A DNA stretch of 64,000 nt from Oxytricha trifallax (GCA_000711775.1 ARYC01000255.1:62001-126000); one strand, 5' to 3'. Positions 22,531 to 35,363 are shown, numbered from the stretch's first letter. Notes: generated from the sequence alone by a model not told the origin. Made by a program: numbers and translations.

Positions 22531-23955
22531 TCAGTTTTAACCAAATGAAAATTAAAAGGCATTTACTTGCTTTTCACTTATTACTTCTTAATGTATATTT
22601 TAGAGGGGAGGTATTATTCCAAAATCACTTCTCTAAGTAAAACGTTAAGCCTGTCTTATGAAGTCATTAGGGGATTGATCTGGGATGTAGTCCTAATCAT
22701 CTTCGTCCCCATCCTAATAATCTTAATCTTCATCTTCATTATTTGACTGACTCTCTTCATTACTGTCGTTTTAGTCTTATCCCTAGTGCTTTTATTATTA
22801 TAAGAATGCATTTGATTAGTACAATCTAATTTAAATAATATTTATTAATGTTAGCTTTATGTTTAAGCGCAAGATTCATCAATATTAATTGATAACTTTT
22901 TATTCATAATAAAGTAGGAAATTATTTCTCTATGTGTAAATAATTAGTAAAGAGCACTTTCAATATTTTTAAACTCCAATTTTTAATTTTCTCTAATAAT
23001 TCGCAAATTACTTCAAAATTAAAGTTAGTATTAATCAGAGATTGAACAATAATATATTGATTGTTTAGTCATTTAATAGTTATATCCCTCTATTATTTAT
23101 ATACCTCCAATAATCGAATTCAAAGGGTGTTGGTGATCTTAATGAATTATCTTCCATTAGCTCTCTATCATCTTCCTATATAGTCTCTTCTCTATCCATG
23201 ATTACTGAGCAGTCAATATTCCTCAAAAATGGAAAGGTTTTCTGCACATCATTGTACGATACTTCATTCTGACTTATTTATTGAATGAATTGTACAGCCT
23301 AATAAGTATAGTCAGTCCATTTCTAAGCTTCATGTACAATTGCCCAAATTCTGTAATAAAAAAACTAAAAATTATTTAATCTATTATACTTCAGTTCTTG
23401 ATTTCTGAGCTGATTTTGAACTGGGATTTATTTTGAAGAAATATACTAAAGATTATTCACTTTTTAAAGTTGGAAATGTAGATATGAAAAATAATTTTAT
23501 AGGATTTTGAATCTATCTCATCAACTTATTATTAGGTACACTCAAGAATTTCCTGCTTTTAATGCTTAATTTATTCTAGAGAGTTTTAAGTTTAAGTTTT
23601 CTTGACAAGCAAGAGATCTGAGTCCTTTCTAAGTTTAGTCTCATTTTACAATTCCTGCTTCTTTTTCTCTACTTTTTGTTCCTTCCTCACATTGCCCTGA
23701 TTAAATTGCTCAAGACTCTTAGATAGCTTTATAAATGATAAGAAAATATACTAAAATACCTTGGCTTCAAAGTCTTTTGGATTAATCCAAAACATGGTGC
23801 CACTTGGTAAGCTTTTCTTTTTGAGATACCCCTCCTTCAACAATTACTCGTTTAAAATCTTGGCTTTATAAGAGTCTATAAAAATGATATTAAAAGGCGT
23901 AATTTTTTTACTTACCATTGTTATTTGACTTAGCCCAATCTTCTAGCTCTTTCAT
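22531..23955 (-). CDS. MND1-like meiotic recombination protein (tentative)
   Basis: The order of parts resembles MND1, the Hop2 partner that helps Dmc1/Rad51 strand exchange in meiosis. There is an N-terminal winged-helix-like region (MKELEDWAKSN; LLKEGYLKKK...GTMFWIN), a long Lys/Glu/Gln coiled coil, and HEAQKWTDYTYQAV, which resembles the conserved A-x-RWTDN block of MND1. An acidic Asp/Asn/Gln-rich C-terminal extension follows and ends at UGA 22531-22533. Interruptions: an intron near 23875-23917, another near 23733-23762, and AT-rich segments near 23360-23500 and 22800-23105 that I could not bound exactly. ATG 23955 is the most downstream start that keeps the winged helix; an upstream exon near 24000-24110 is possible. 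The assignment needs alignment. Confidence 0.5.
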
Positions 23956-24408
23956 GGTTACTATTTAATCCTAAAGGTAAAATTAAATGATTTGATTATA
24001 TGTACTTTTTCGATGTAAAACTGCAAAAGTCCATATTTTAAAAGTTAATTCTCACTTGTATTTATTTATTCAGTCATCTTTGCAAAATTAAATTCGTAAA
24101 TTTATAATTGATAATTGCTCCCTCAAAAATTGATCTTATTCAACGCGATTGAGAAGAAGCATTATTATATAATTTAAAACAATAATAATTACTATAATCA
24201 TTAAAAATATGTAGTAGTTATCTTTTAAGTTCTTGACCAGACAGCAGCAACATCTCGCCAATAGAAATTCTTTAAGTTTACTTGTTAATAAGAGTTTAAG
24301 TTTAAGAAATTTTTCGAAGGCAGACATTAAGGCATCATTAGACAAATCAAATATTGATAGACGCCAATATCTTTATATAAATAATAATGAAGTTTATAGC
24401 TTATAATT
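23956..24408. other. Divergent intergenic region
   Basis: The MND1-like gene (-) and the bS18m gene (+) start away from each other here. Around 24000-24110 there are small intron-like GT..AG segments that may belong to an upstream exon of the MND1-like gene. Two standard-code open frames on the minus strand (24136-24515) look like chance. Confidence 0.4.
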
Positions 24409-26414
24409 ATGAATTTAAGAAGCCAATTCATTAAGAGTGAATTGAATGAAAATCCTGAATTTTTCAAAGCATACCCACACATGCAAACAATATTTGCAGT
24501 AAATGAGGATGCCACAAATATCGATGAGAGACATTTATATGACCATAAATTATTAACAGGCTTTTAAGATAAAACCTAAGAGGTTCCTTACTTCAAGTCA
24601 TTATTGTAAGTCAAAATTACCTTAAAAAACCTACTAATTTAGTGATTAGCAGAATAAATACTTAGCTACTGAGGAAGCTGAAGAGATAGTCAGAGAAAAT
24701 GAGAGAAATTTCATTGAGGGTGTAAATTCCCCAACTGGACCACTCAAGTATATGAGCAAAGAATAACTGAAGTTAATTCATTAATAAATTGATCAGAAGA
24801 TGCAAGAGCTTGAGGATTCTGGCTTGACAAGAGATGAAATTCTATACAATAAATAAGTAAGCCCATTTATCTATATTTAAAATTGTTATTTTAGACTGGT
24901 ATGCCCCTTGCTGATGATCCATTCTTCTAATTCGTAAAGAGAAACAAAGCAGCCAGAGAAATGCTTATCAAACCAAACGAAATATTTTCATTAGAGAGAG
25001 TCATTGAAAAGGCTTTGAGATAAGATGTGGGTCCAGACCCAACTCTAGCTATTAACAAATAGGGTTACAAATTAGAAGATCATAATGAAATCGCCTATGA
25101 GGTTAACGAATACAGAAAGAAGTATAGAGATAGAGACCCAGCACTTAACCCAGAAGCTTACTTCTATGACTACAATATGCTTGAGAGAAGACAAAGACAG
25201 TTCGATTTTGATTGTAAATTTAATTATTAAGCCTTATTGTATTTTTTAGAGGAAAAGCCAGCAACCTTCATTAACAGACCACTCTCTAGATCTCAGTTAA
25301 GAAAGAATCATATGAGAATGCTAAGAAAGAAAGATATCGATTGGAAAAATCTGCCATTACTCTGTAAATTTATGAATGACTCAGGCAAGATCATGAACAA
25401 GTATCAAACTCGTCTTAAGGCTTCAGTTTAAAGAAAAATAGCAAGAACTATAAAGAAAGTGAGAGACTTGAACTTAATCTCCCATGTTGGTGTTGTCAAG
25501 CCAACTGATAAGATTCCAGTTGGATCCTTCTTAGAGGATCTTGAAGAGATGCACAAAAAGACCATTGATCCAGTAACTGGTCGCCTCTTCTTGAAACACT
25601 CTCTGTAAGATGATTTGCCAACAAAAGAAAAGAGAGTTCATGAAAACATTGTTCAAAGATTCGCAGACATTGAAACTGTGGATCAGTATGCTTAGGATTA
25701 AGCCGCCGATATTAAGAACAAAATTATAAGAGAGATGTCTATTGACAACGAGAAATTCATTCCTGAGAGAAAGCAAAGGGAGTGGATGGCTGGTTAAGCT
25801 CACATCATTGAAAGAGATGGACTTTTGGATTTATTTTATAATTTAATTAAAGTTTAACATTATGTGTGATAATAGTTTAAAACTAAAGTCAAACTGCATA
25901 AATCGATTTTTTTAAGAAAATTTTTTCAAATTGAATTCTACTTTTTATTAAATAATGCAAAAATTAAATGAATATTAATAATTTGATAAAATTTATATTG
26001 GATGAGGAAGAAGAGAAAGCAAGAGTTGAAGGACGTGATTACAAGAGACCAGAAGTATAATATTTGGGAGCACTGGATGCCTACACTGAAAGCATGAATA
26101 AGTTAAAGGCAGCAGATCCAAACCCCAACAATATGTTTGACACCTTCCTGGCTGAAAAATCACTAGACATTAACAGACTTGAACAGATCGCATATTCAGA
26201 GAACAATTAATCAGTAAAGAGAAGAAGCAGAGCCATTCAAAGCAACGAAGATGAATCACTAATAAAACTGTTTTGTTTTTAATCAGATCAAGCTATCAGA
26301 TCCAGAATCAGAAGCATTTTAAGTAAATATGCAGAGAGTGGAAAATAAAAGGATGCTGTTCACTAAAATGAGGTACCTCAGGGTTATGGCATCAGAGATC
26401 AAGCTATAGTTTGA
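24409..26414 (+). CDS. MRPS18: Mitochondrial ribosomal protein bS18m, extended ciliate form
   Basis: The core, near 25318-25480, reads DIDWKNLPLLCKFMNDSGKI, then RLKASVQRKIARTIKKVRDL, the S18 signature for binding 16S/12S rRNA on the small subunit platform. On either side are long extensions (over 250 residues N-terminal, over 200 C-terminal), as expected for the enlarged ciliate mitochondrial ribosome. Introns: 24606-24642, one near 24858-24894 and one near 25215-25250. The IES 25825-25997 interrupts the C-terminal extension. Start ATG 24409 (MNLRSQFIKSELNENPE), stop UGA 26412-26414. A short in-frame segment near 26240 may be another IES. In-frame UAA/UAG codons are frequent. Confidence 0.82.
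25825..25997. other. IES in bS18m gene (pointer TTGGAT)
   Basis: TTGGAT at 25825-25830 repeats at 25998-26003. Excision of 173 bp joins ERDGLLD to EEEEKARVEG in frame. Confidence 0.75.
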
Positions 26415-26658
26415 CACAGAGTAGTTAAACATTTAGATACTTTATTTAATTCGCAATACCATTTTCAATAGAGAGATTTAATCATTATAGCGCTTAAAGT
26501 GTGAGTAATTTGCTTAAATCTAAATTAAATTAAAATTAGACTCATTAATTTCAATATTCAAATTAACGCTAGTAGTGATAATTTAGTTTAAAATTAAACC
26601 AGAGCTAATTTTCACTAATTATATATAGCTTAAAGAACTTAATCACTTTTACTTTGAA

Positions 26659-27816
26659 ATGTTCTAAGATAATAACGTCGGTACTGGTTTTCACCTGCAA
26701 CCTCAAGGCTTCCTAAACGAAAACAATCAAGGAAATGGTGGCGGTGGTGGAAATAGCATGTACGGGTAGAATAATGGCAGAAGATACATGGGAAACGATC
26801 AACCAAAGAAGTCTAAGGTGTTCACTCCAGTAACTCTTAAAATGGTTTAGTAGTCACAACCAAGACCTGATGATCAATGCGAATATGATGGAGATACTAT
26901 CAACGACATCATTATAGTAGGCAGAGTGCTCAAGAGAATCGAGGAACCTATGAGGACTCAATTTGAGATTAACGATAATACCTGCACTTTCCATGTACTG
27001 TTCTATCATAAAGGAGAGAATCAAGTACCAACTGCGCTCAGAAACTTCAACTTTGAGCAGTTCACTTATGCAAAAATCTACGGCAACATCAGAGTATTTA
27101 AAGAAGAGAAGGCTATCGTTGGAACTCATATCAAGCGAATTGAGAAGTTTGATGAAGTGACCAATCATTTCCTATCGGTTTTTATCTCAAACTGTATTAG
27201 AAAGAAGGGCATATTAAAGCCCAGGGAGCTAGCAATGGAACAGCCTAATAACTTGAACATGCCAGTGAATGCGGGAAACGAAAACTAAATGCAAGTAGAT
27301 TCACATCCCTAACAATAGCAGCAGCAATAGCAACAGTAGTAACAGCCCTCATACAGCAACAATAATAACTATCAAGGTGGATACAACAGAGGGAATGGTG
27401 GTTACAACAACAACTACAATAACAACAATGGAGGAAACGGAGGAGGTGGCTATAAGAACAACTACAATAACAATCGCTACAATAACAACAAAAATAACTA
27501 TAACAACAACAACCAAAACTCGCACTATAACAACAATAGTAACTACAACAACAATAGCAACAACCAGAACAACCATCACCAAAATGATAATGACCACGGA
27601 AACCACGGAGGAAATGATGAAGAACTTAAGAACAACGTTCTAAATCACATTAAGAGTTTGCTGTAGAACAATAAATTTGCTTAGAAGGATCAGTTGAGGC
27701 AGATGCTTGGGAATAGCTGCAGAGACGACTAGAGATTTGAGAAAGCGCTTATTAGTTTGCAGAATAATGGAGAGATCGTTTAGGGGCATGATAATAACAC
27801 TTTCTTGTTGGTATGA
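26659..27816 (+). CDS. RPA2: Replication protein A 32-kDa subunit (RPA2)
   Basis: The Gly/Asn-rich N-terminus is followed by the RPA2 OB-fold: PDDQCEYDGDTINDIIIVGR, VLKRIEEPMRTQFEIND and a strand-rich stretch to HFLSVFISNCIR. A long low-complexity linker of Gln, Asn, Gly and Tyr (27290-27600) follows. The C-terminal winged helix (NNVLNHIKSLLQNNKFAQ to IVQGHDNNTFLLV) ends at UGA 27814-27816. RPA2 is part of the trimer that coats single-stranded DNA in replication and repair. No intron or IES is needed. The linker is unusually long for the family and its codons create misleading long frames on the opposite strand. Start ATG 26659. Confidence 0.9.
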
Positions 27817-28030
27817 ACCCACTCCTCTAGAACTAGAAAGTGTATTTATTTTTTAATAATGTATTAATTTAATAACATTTATCACAATATCAATTATTAA
27901 TAAGAGGGTATTTAAATTATAAACTTGCTGTTAATATCTTCATTACTTATCTTTACCCCATTATTTTTGAAAATTAATTATATATGCTTATTCAACTTTT
28001 TAAATCATCATTTCGTCATTGTGACTATCC
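27817..28030. other. Spacer between convergent RPA2 and SF3B3
   Basis: About 210 AT-rich bases between two UGA stops facing each other. No structure recognised. Confidence 0.4.
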
Positions 28031-31000
28031 TCAGAGTATCTTGTTCCTCATATTTTCAAGTTTCTTCATGACTTCAGGGGGTGTTCTGTCCATCTCTTCG
28101 GCAAGTACTCTTTACTTGTTGAATTCCAAGCTTGCAAATTGTTCGCATAGATCCCCATCAACCACATCCTTCACAGGGACATATGATGACCTGAAAGTAA
28201 CATGATCACGACCACAAAGAGGTTGGGCCTCAATTCTCAGATACATTTCTAGGTGCACAAAAAAGTCTATTTCTTCACGAGTCTCGAAAGGCAAGAGAGC
28301 GCCCAAAGATCCAGAGGTAGTTCCAAACAAAATTATCTCAGAGTTTGTTCCTGATAAGGTATTTAAAGAGCACTTTTGTATGCAAGTGCCTACCTCTCCA
28401 GTGAAAAATTGACAGATGGGATCCATCTTAAAGGCAGCACCATTCAAGTATCCGTTCTCCCATTTAAACTTGGTAGCAGTTAAAATCCGGAAAAAAAAAC
28501 AAAAGCTTTAAATATAGACTTATAATAAGGAATATAAGTATAATTAACTTTTATATAATTAAATATGATTAATTAAATGCAAAATTACAAATGGTAATTT
28601 TCATATACAATATATAATTCAATTAATATTTTAAGTTTTAAGTAGGATCATCCTCAGCATCGTCTTCACAGCCAACTGGAAGCCTGTTAATGAACACATT
28701 TTCGAACTTGTCAACTCCAGCGATTGTATCATGATCAAGCAAACAGAAGGAAGTAAGCCATCTGTTCAAGATATCATCCGAAAATATATAGAGTTGCACA
28801 TCCTCTGGTTTATATTTAAGTACATGCACACTCTCTTATAGATCTCCAGCATAAATTCTACCTTCGTCAACTTAAATTTGAATAATTGGAGCTTAGAAGT
28901 TCTTGTTCTCAACTTTTCTCAGTAGTTTCTTTTGCCCTAATTCATAGATTCTTAAGATAGGGCCTACACCAGCAATTAATCTTCCTTTGTATTCATTAAA
29001 TGCCATTGGAATATCTTCACAAGGAGTGGAATGCATAAGTTATAGGGATTGACCGTTGTTCACAAATTTATAGGTTTTTATGAAGCCCACAGAACAAGAT
29101 CTTGGCTGGAAAGTGACATTAAGTGCAGTTCCTAAAATCAAATGGGTTTCACCAGGATTCCCTAAAGTTGTTGCTATAAAGTGGGAGAAAACTACTTCAT
29201 TATTTTCGAATTCTATCAACTCCAAAGTTTGTAAAAGGTAGGGATCTACTATTCTTATGCAAGATGCAAATTTATTTTGACCTGCTCTTGGATAAGAAAT
29301 TCTTGATTCATCTAATGCTAAGTAATTTTCATCTTCAGTATTCTTAGCGATTTCTTCTTTCATGCGTAATCTCTCACTATAAGAATATGAATTATGATCT
29401 TTCTCTAATTTATAAAATTAAATCATTAGATAATTTTAGAGCATTTATAATTTTAAGTGAATATGACAAGATAATTAGTTTCTCTATGAATCTGAATCTT
29501 AGTTGGAGTATATCTGAGAGGCATAACTTTATGAGTGAAGTTTTCTCCGAGTCTCTCAACTGTAATAATTCTCAAAGTGTTTCCACTAATGGCTACAATA
29601 CCTCCATCTGGGCATTTCTCACTGCAGAATGATGAAGCTACTTCAAGCATTTCATAGCTAAGTGGTGTGATATTAACTTTATTTGTTGACATGTGAGTGT
29701 AACATAACCATGGTTTATTACAAAGTGCTACCAAAGCATTGGTATTTCCTTATCTTACTTTGGCTAATGAAATTGAATTGGTTCCTAAGAATCTCGTTCT
29801 TGAATCTGAAAGTACTCCAGTAACATTATCTACTAAAGTTCTAAGCAGTACACCATTTACTAAACCAACATGGAGGAAAAGTTGTTGTTACTATTAAGCC
29901 ACTTCATCCCTTTGGAATGAAATCAGGGCAACTGATTCTGGATGTGCTGGCAAAGCTTGCATAGAAATTCTTTACAAGCATGATTCTGGGTCTAAAGACA
30001 TAATTTTAACAGTTTTATCAGCATACCCTACAGCTAAGAATCTACATCTTTGTCTACCCTCGGGTACATCAGCTATATCAATCATTAAATATAATGCTAT
30101 AAATTATATTGAGTTTAAATTACTTAATTAAATACAGGCAACTTCTGAATCATAGAATCTACTTTCGACTTCATTAAGAGTCCCGCTCATTTCATCTAAC
30201 TCAAAGTAAACAATTTGACCACCCTCAATTGAAACTGCAACCTATCTTTGGTTAGAACATGCCTTTACAATTTTTCCTTAGCCACTATCCCACTTAGCTC
30301 TCTTTCTATTTTGCTGATCTCCTTTAACATGAATAATACTCTTTGGAGTTACTTAGATATAGGAGTTATCTTCAAGGATACCCACATGTAGGGTGCGTTC
30401 ATTATCAACAAATCCAGAATCTTTAACTTCGGACACTTTTTCTTATCCAATGCTTAATACTAAAGTTTGTTGCTGGAATGAGACGATCATATATTGCTCA
30501 ATAATATATAAATTTTAAACTGAAATAAAAATAATATTTTTCTAACTAAAATATGCGAAAGAGTAATACTTATCAAAGACATCAGTTGTCTTGCCCTTTA
30601 CAGTTATAACATTTAATGGTTTTTAAGGCATAGCTGTAACAGCTTTCTCAATAATTGTAAGTCCATGTCTCAGAACTCTTAAGCATCCCTATGCTCCTCT
30701 ACCACTTGCAAGATAAATTTAAGGATTACCCTCTCCAGTCAAATCTTCTACTTTCATATCATTAATTGAAGCTAAATTTGGGAATTCATCTACGGCTTAG
30801 AGATTCAAAAATTCTCTGGGATTATAAGTTGTTAAGGTTTGTTAGCCATGGGGTTTTCTATCAGCTGAAGAAGTTATAATAGGATTTGGGTCATTCTCAC
30901 CAATATCCAAGAAAGTGTAAAGAGTATGATTTGAAAATTCTGAAGCACAGAATAATTAACCAGGCCTCAAAATATTCATACATACAGTGGGAGTAGTAGT

Positions 31001-31984
31001 ATCAAAATACTGGATAGTCATTCCATGTACTTAAGCATTTGTAAAGTTTAAGTTAATTTTGAAAATATCTCCGAATTCATTTGATAATAGAAAGAAGAAC
31101 ATGTCTTTTGAAGTGTATGTTGAATGAGCAGTAAAGAATGTTCCATTTTTATCTGCTTGCTCGTTTCTTATTGGTATTGAACATTCTCTATCATCATGGT
31201 CTACCTTTTTGTAAGAAATCATGTTTTCACAGACCACTAATATACCTGATGGTCCGTATGGTTCTCCTGGCACTGCTATCAGCATATGAGCACTGTTATC
31301 AACTGGAGTAGAGTACTTTCTTACAACGTGATTAAGTCCAAGATCCATTTCATAAAACACTAGCATTTTCTAGTGTTAGCCAGTAACTACAGCACTATAA
31401 GTACTGTCTGCTTCACCGTAGTCTACTTCTAAGCAAGCAAATTATGGATTTTCAATTCCAACATCAACTCCAACCATTGCAAAAGTAATAGTATGAGGCT
31501 TGTGAGCTTCTAATGGACTTGAAATTGTCAACTTATTTTATGAATCTCTGTTTAGAATAAAAACGAATTTTTATTTCTCTACAGCTCCAATCATTATTGC
31601 TCTACCTTTTGGATCAGCAGCTATATACTCGCCTGGAACTATTCTTCTGCATCCTGTTTTACCAAATGTTTCTTGATGAATCTTGACAAATTTATTATGT
31701 TCTCCGTCATACTCTAATATGACAATCTTGCCAGAGTCAGATCCTACTACTAGGAAATCCTTTTGCATTCCTAGTAGTCTAAATGGTATCATTTTCCTTA
31801 TAAGTCCAAAAACTTCCTGGCGGTAAACAACTTGAAGTTTCTGTGTTGCTTCATCTAATCTCAGCATCTCCATGATTTTACCTTTAGAGACTACGATTTC
31901 ATGCTGTTTAGGGCCTGAAAAGTTTCCATATACTGAGTTATTTATGGCAGTCGCCTAGTTTAAAGTCAGTGAATATAGGTACAT
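28031..31984 (-). CDS. SF3B3: Splicing factor 3B subunit 3 (SF3B3/SAP130)
   Basis: From ATG 31984 the protein reads [14 protein letters not shown]...[13 protein letters not shown], then [40 protein letters not shown] and [18 protein letters not shown]. It ends with [32 protein letters not shown] and [17 protein letters not shown] at UGA 28031-28033. These blocks follow human SF3B3 in order along its triple beta-propeller. The protein is a structural part of the U2 snRNP SF3b complex that helps recognise the branch site. At least four IESs are resolved; without them the frame breaks. Length is close to 1,200 residues, normal for the family. SR protein and U1-C genes lie nearby, but this is probably chance. 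Confidence 0.93.
28478..28640. other. IES in SF3B3 (pointer AGT)
   Basis: AGT at 28478-28480 repeats at 28641-28643. Excision of 163 bp joins [10 protein letters not shown] to [15 protein letters not shown], which restores the SF3B3 C-terminal propeller. Confidence 0.72.
29400..29452. other. IES in SF3B3 (pointer TT, minimal)
   Basis: Reading on the minus strand, removal of about 53 bp joins NYLVIFTQ to [12 protein letters not shown], as in other SF3B3 proteins. Only a 2-bp repeat can be seen at the ends, so boundaries are uncertain by a base or two. Confidence 0.55.
30080..30130. other. IES in SF3B3 (pointer AAT)
   Basis: AAT at 30080-30082 repeats at 30131-30133. Excision of 51 bp joins [10 protein letters not shown] to [11 protein letters not shown] in frame. 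Confidence 0.68.
30491..30565. other. IES in SF3B3 (pointer ATA)
   Basis: ATA at 30491-30493 repeats at 30566-30568. Excision of 75 bp joins KTTDVFDKY to [15 protein letters not shown], matching the family. Confidence 0.68.
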
Positions 31985-32225
31985 TTATGAATGTTTTAAG
32001 AATTGTACTTTTGTTTTAGGTGGAAAGGCTAAGTTCAAGAGTTTCTTTAAATACTCCCTATTTAATTAATATTATAATTATATCTATTAATTTACCTACC
32101 TAACATTTATTGCATTTACCATCGTAATTCATATACATATATATATCAACTTCAAATGCATAAATATTGCTGATAAATATTGTGTATAATATTAACTAAT
32201 AAGAACATCTTTTAATTAATTTCGA

Positions 32226-33248
32226 ATGATCACAATAAATTAGCAATCCTCACAAGCAAGTGCCTTAAAAGATAAGCCTCCAACAAAGAATTTAACTTAA
32301 CAATTTCAACGTTATAAAAAGAGTTACCCAGAGTATTCTTTTAAATATAGAGAAACTTGTTAATAACGCAGGTAAAGTTCAGTAAATAGACCAAGAAACA
32401 ACAGCAGATCTAAGGCTTTAACATCAATAAAATAAAGCAATAGAAATAAACATTCCCCTTTATAAAGTTAAGAAGTATAAAACATAACTGTAGCAAGATA
32501 AAAAATAGATTTTACAAACAATAATCAAGAGTTTCTGTTTTTATACGATAAGATGGTTCTATAAATACATGCTTATTAATATAAGTATTTTAAGAATAGA
32601 GATGAAAACAAGAATATAAATTTCCTAGAATGCAATAGCATTGGTATCTAAAAGTCTATAAAATCTGACAAAGGAATAAATTAAAATTTAAATTCTGACA
32701 TCACCTTTTCTAAAAATAACTATCTAAGTACAGAACTACTAGATTATGGCTACTTAATTTAATAATTTTAAGCATTGATGAATGAATTACTAAATATACT
32801 TGAAACTCTCGGCAGTAAACAAGCTGCAAATTAGAGAGTATATGATTAAATGACAAAATATGTATATCTTTTGCTTATTACGGTTGCAGTTTAGCTTTAC
32901 TAGTATACTAAAAATTAGGACTATATCACTCAAAAGATTGAATAATTGAATAAGCTATGCCTGCATAAAAATTAAAATAATAGAAGTATTTAGGATTAAA
33001 ATGAGTTAAGGTTTATACTAACTCTTGATAATAGTGAAACATAGAAAATCTAATTTAGAAACCTAGAAGAGAAAAAAAATCAGATAAAAAATGAATGTTT
33101 TAGTTTATCAGGATTGACTAAACTATAATCAATTGAAAATTTTCTATTTAAAATACTCTCCACACTTATCATAGGCGTAGTGCTTCTTCTAATAATTGCA
33201 TACTAATACTTCAATTTTCATTTCGGAAAGATAACAGATAAATACTGA
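32226..33248 (+). CDS. Unknown protein with two membrane segments
   Basis: A single uninterrupted frame of 340 codons from ATG 32226 to UGA 33246-33248, visible only when UAA/UAG are read as Gln. The first 100 residues are basic and Ser/Asn/Gln-rich (MITINQQSSQASALKDK), followed by a mixed polar region. A hydrophobic segment (YVYLLLITVAVQLYQY) lies near residues 215-230, a charged coiled-coil-like stretch comes next, and a second hydrophobic segment (ILSTLIIGVVLLLIIAYQYF) sits close to the C-terminus. The shape suggests a membrane-anchored protein with a lumenal or cytosolic loop of about 85 residues. It sits 241 bp from the start of SF3B3, divergently. I do not recognise a family. Chance opening of this length with this composition seems unlikely but possible. 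Confidence 0.6.
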
Positions 33249-33395
33249 AAAAAAACCAGATGAAAGAAAGAAAAACATGATTTTTTAAATCAAACTGTTT
33301 TGAAAGACAATACTAAAAGTTAAAAGTTTAGTTGTTTGATAATTTAACTCATTTAATTATTATTTTAAATTAATAATTATAATAAATAAATAGAA

Positions 33396-33886
33396 ATGCC
33401 CAATTTTTATTGCGAGTACTGTGGAATCTTCTTGAAGCATTCTTCTCCATTCGGTCGTAAACAACATTCCAGAGGAAAAAAGCATTAGTTCAATAAAATT
33501 GAATACTACTCTCAGTTTTTGATTGAGTTCCAGCAACAGGCCTAATGTAAGTAAAGTATATAATTTTGTAGCTTATTTCAAAATGTTCAACCTTAATGTC
33601 TAATCAAACTTTTTATATAGAGCAAATGCAGCAGAAATAAATGCAGATGCCTCCTGGTCCTGGAGGTCCTCCACCAGGCGCTATGATTAGAGGTCCTCCT
33701 CCAGGAATGCGTCCACCTCCACATATGATGGGAGGTCCAGGTGGCCCTCCACCTAGAATGATGCCTCCTCCAGGAATGGGAGGAATGCCTCCTCATGGTG
33801 GACCGGGAATGTACCCCCCTAGAATGATGGGACCACCACCAGGCATGGGAGGTCCAGGTGGCATGCCTAGAATTAGACATGGTTGA
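33396..33886 (+). CDS. SNRPC: U1 small nuclear ribonucleoprotein C (U1-C)
   Basis: The N-terminus is the U1-C zinc finger: [18 protein letters not shown], then [14 protein letters not shown], with Cys at 6 and 9 and the two His in the expected places. After an intron at 33547-33620 the tail is a run of Pro/Gly/Met-rich repeats ([14 protein letters not shown] and similar) that ends RIRHG-UGA. U1-C stabilises 5' splice-site pairing in the U1 snRNP. Length is about 138 residues, close to other U1-C proteins. The reverse strand of the Pro/Gly tail gives a His/Trp/Arg-rich frame that is a shadow. Confidence 0.92.
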
Positions 33887-34073
33887 ATAAAGAAGTATTT
33901 GGAATAATTAACCTAAGAACAAAGAGAATAGTTAACTTATTTAACTTGCTCATAAATAATTCCATCAATACAAATGTAAATTAAATTTCTTTTCACATTC
34001 TACTTATAGAATTGTGTCACACAGGTAATTACTAATAATTGTTTTAAATAAAAGGATATAATTAAAATACAAA

Positions 34074-35363
34074 ATGTGCTGCATTACTGTGAGTTATTTT
34101 CCCCTCAAGTTTGTTAAAGTATTTGTAGCTCTTTTCTCGCTAGGTTTAGTTGTAGGTTTTTATAATTATTCATTAAGAGATATAAAAATGTGATTTTACT
34201 CATTACAATGATTAGGGGTGTGCAGCAATATCGATGTATTGGGCAATTAAAGCCAAAAGAATGAACGTTTGGCTTTCTTATGGAAAATATCTCCCTGAAA
34301 ATCTCTCTGACATGACATTTTACTTGGGTATTGTTATGGGAAGTCTTTTAGCTTTCTTATGTTTTATCGGAATATTACTTACTACAAAAATTAAGCATTG
34401 TATCGTTACATGCCCAGTAAGGTTTGAAACTCATTTATTTCCCTTATATAGTTTGGAGTGTTAACATTTACCATTTTTGCTGTGTATTATGTGCTAGGAA
34501 TATTATGTTTAGCAGCTGGTTTCTATGGTGCAGAAGCTTTCTCTGACTATTGCTCTAATTAAGATCTTGATTATTGGGCAGGTTTTGATCTGTTTGACTA
34601 TGTGAAAGAAATTGATAATACTTATCTTGAGCTTAATAAGCAACTTATGTGCACTGATATTTGTCAATGCTCTCCATACGATGTTAAAAAGTTCGATGGT
34701 TATACTTTCGCAGGAAAGAACTTTACAGGTTCAAATTATAATCTCAAAAGCTGTCTATCAAGCACAGATTATTCCTATAAATGGGATACTGATGTGCTAA
34801 ATTACTTGGAGGATTTAGAGAAAACATACTAATGTTCAGGTTTATGTAAGGCTTAGACTCTGTTGCTTTTTACTGATTTCAGATCAGGACCAAACTACAA
34901 TTCTTGCTACTATAGCATTGCTAGAGAGCTTGAAAGAGATATGGGAAATATGGGTTACGTATTTTTGACTTGTGGAACCTTTGTATTTTGCGCTTGGTTT
35001 TGCTCCTTTGGTTTGTGTTTTAGAGATAAAGATGCTAGAGCTCTACGAGAACAAATGAAGCTCAAGAAGTATGTTCTTGGAGAAGATTCAGAAATTGATA
35101 ATTCGACTATAAATTAGCCTGGTTAACAAAACAATTTAGACGGGCCAGACAATAATGGATAAACCTAAAATTTTGACGAATAAGGTGAGCAGTTTAATCG
35201 CACATCAAATCCAACATATAACACTAAAAATGGAGGAGACAATGAAAATTTGGTTAAAAGATTAAAAAATGATAAAGCAAAGCACTAATTCAATGACATA
35301 GATAAAGATCCATAAGATATTTAGAAGCCACAGAAAAATAAGAAATCTAAGTATAACCGGTGA
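34074..35363 (+). CDS. Tetraspanin-like four-span membrane protein
   Basis: Four hydrophobic segments occur in the tetraspanin order: FVKVFVALFSLGLVVGFYNY (TM1), YLGIVMGSLLAFLCFIGILL (TM2), LTFTIFAVYYVLGILCLAAG (TM3) and, after a large loop, YVFLTCGTFVFCAWFCSFGL (TM4). The loop of about 145 residues contains several Cys (CTDICQCSP, CSGLCK, NSCYYS), as in tetraspanin extracellular loops, though a classic CCG motif is not obvious. The C-terminal tail is long, polar and Asn/Gln/Asp-rich. An intron at about 34418-34461 is clear; a small intron or IES near 34190-34217 is needed after TM1 but its edges are not fixed. Stop UGA 35361-35363. Confidence 0.68.

Noticed and set aside
24136..24515. Two minus-strand frames of 60-69 codons upstream of bS18m
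   Set aside because: They overlap the 5' region of the bS18m gene, lack motifs and look like chance.
27349..27643. Two long standard-code frames, one Val/Ile-rich and one Thr-rich
   Set aside because: They are shadows of the Asn/Gln/Gly-rich linker of RPA2, whose repetitive codons keep other frames open.
33593..33880. His/Trp/Arg-rich frame on the minus strand
   Set aside because: It is the reverse strand of the Pro/Gly/Met-rich tail of U1-C.
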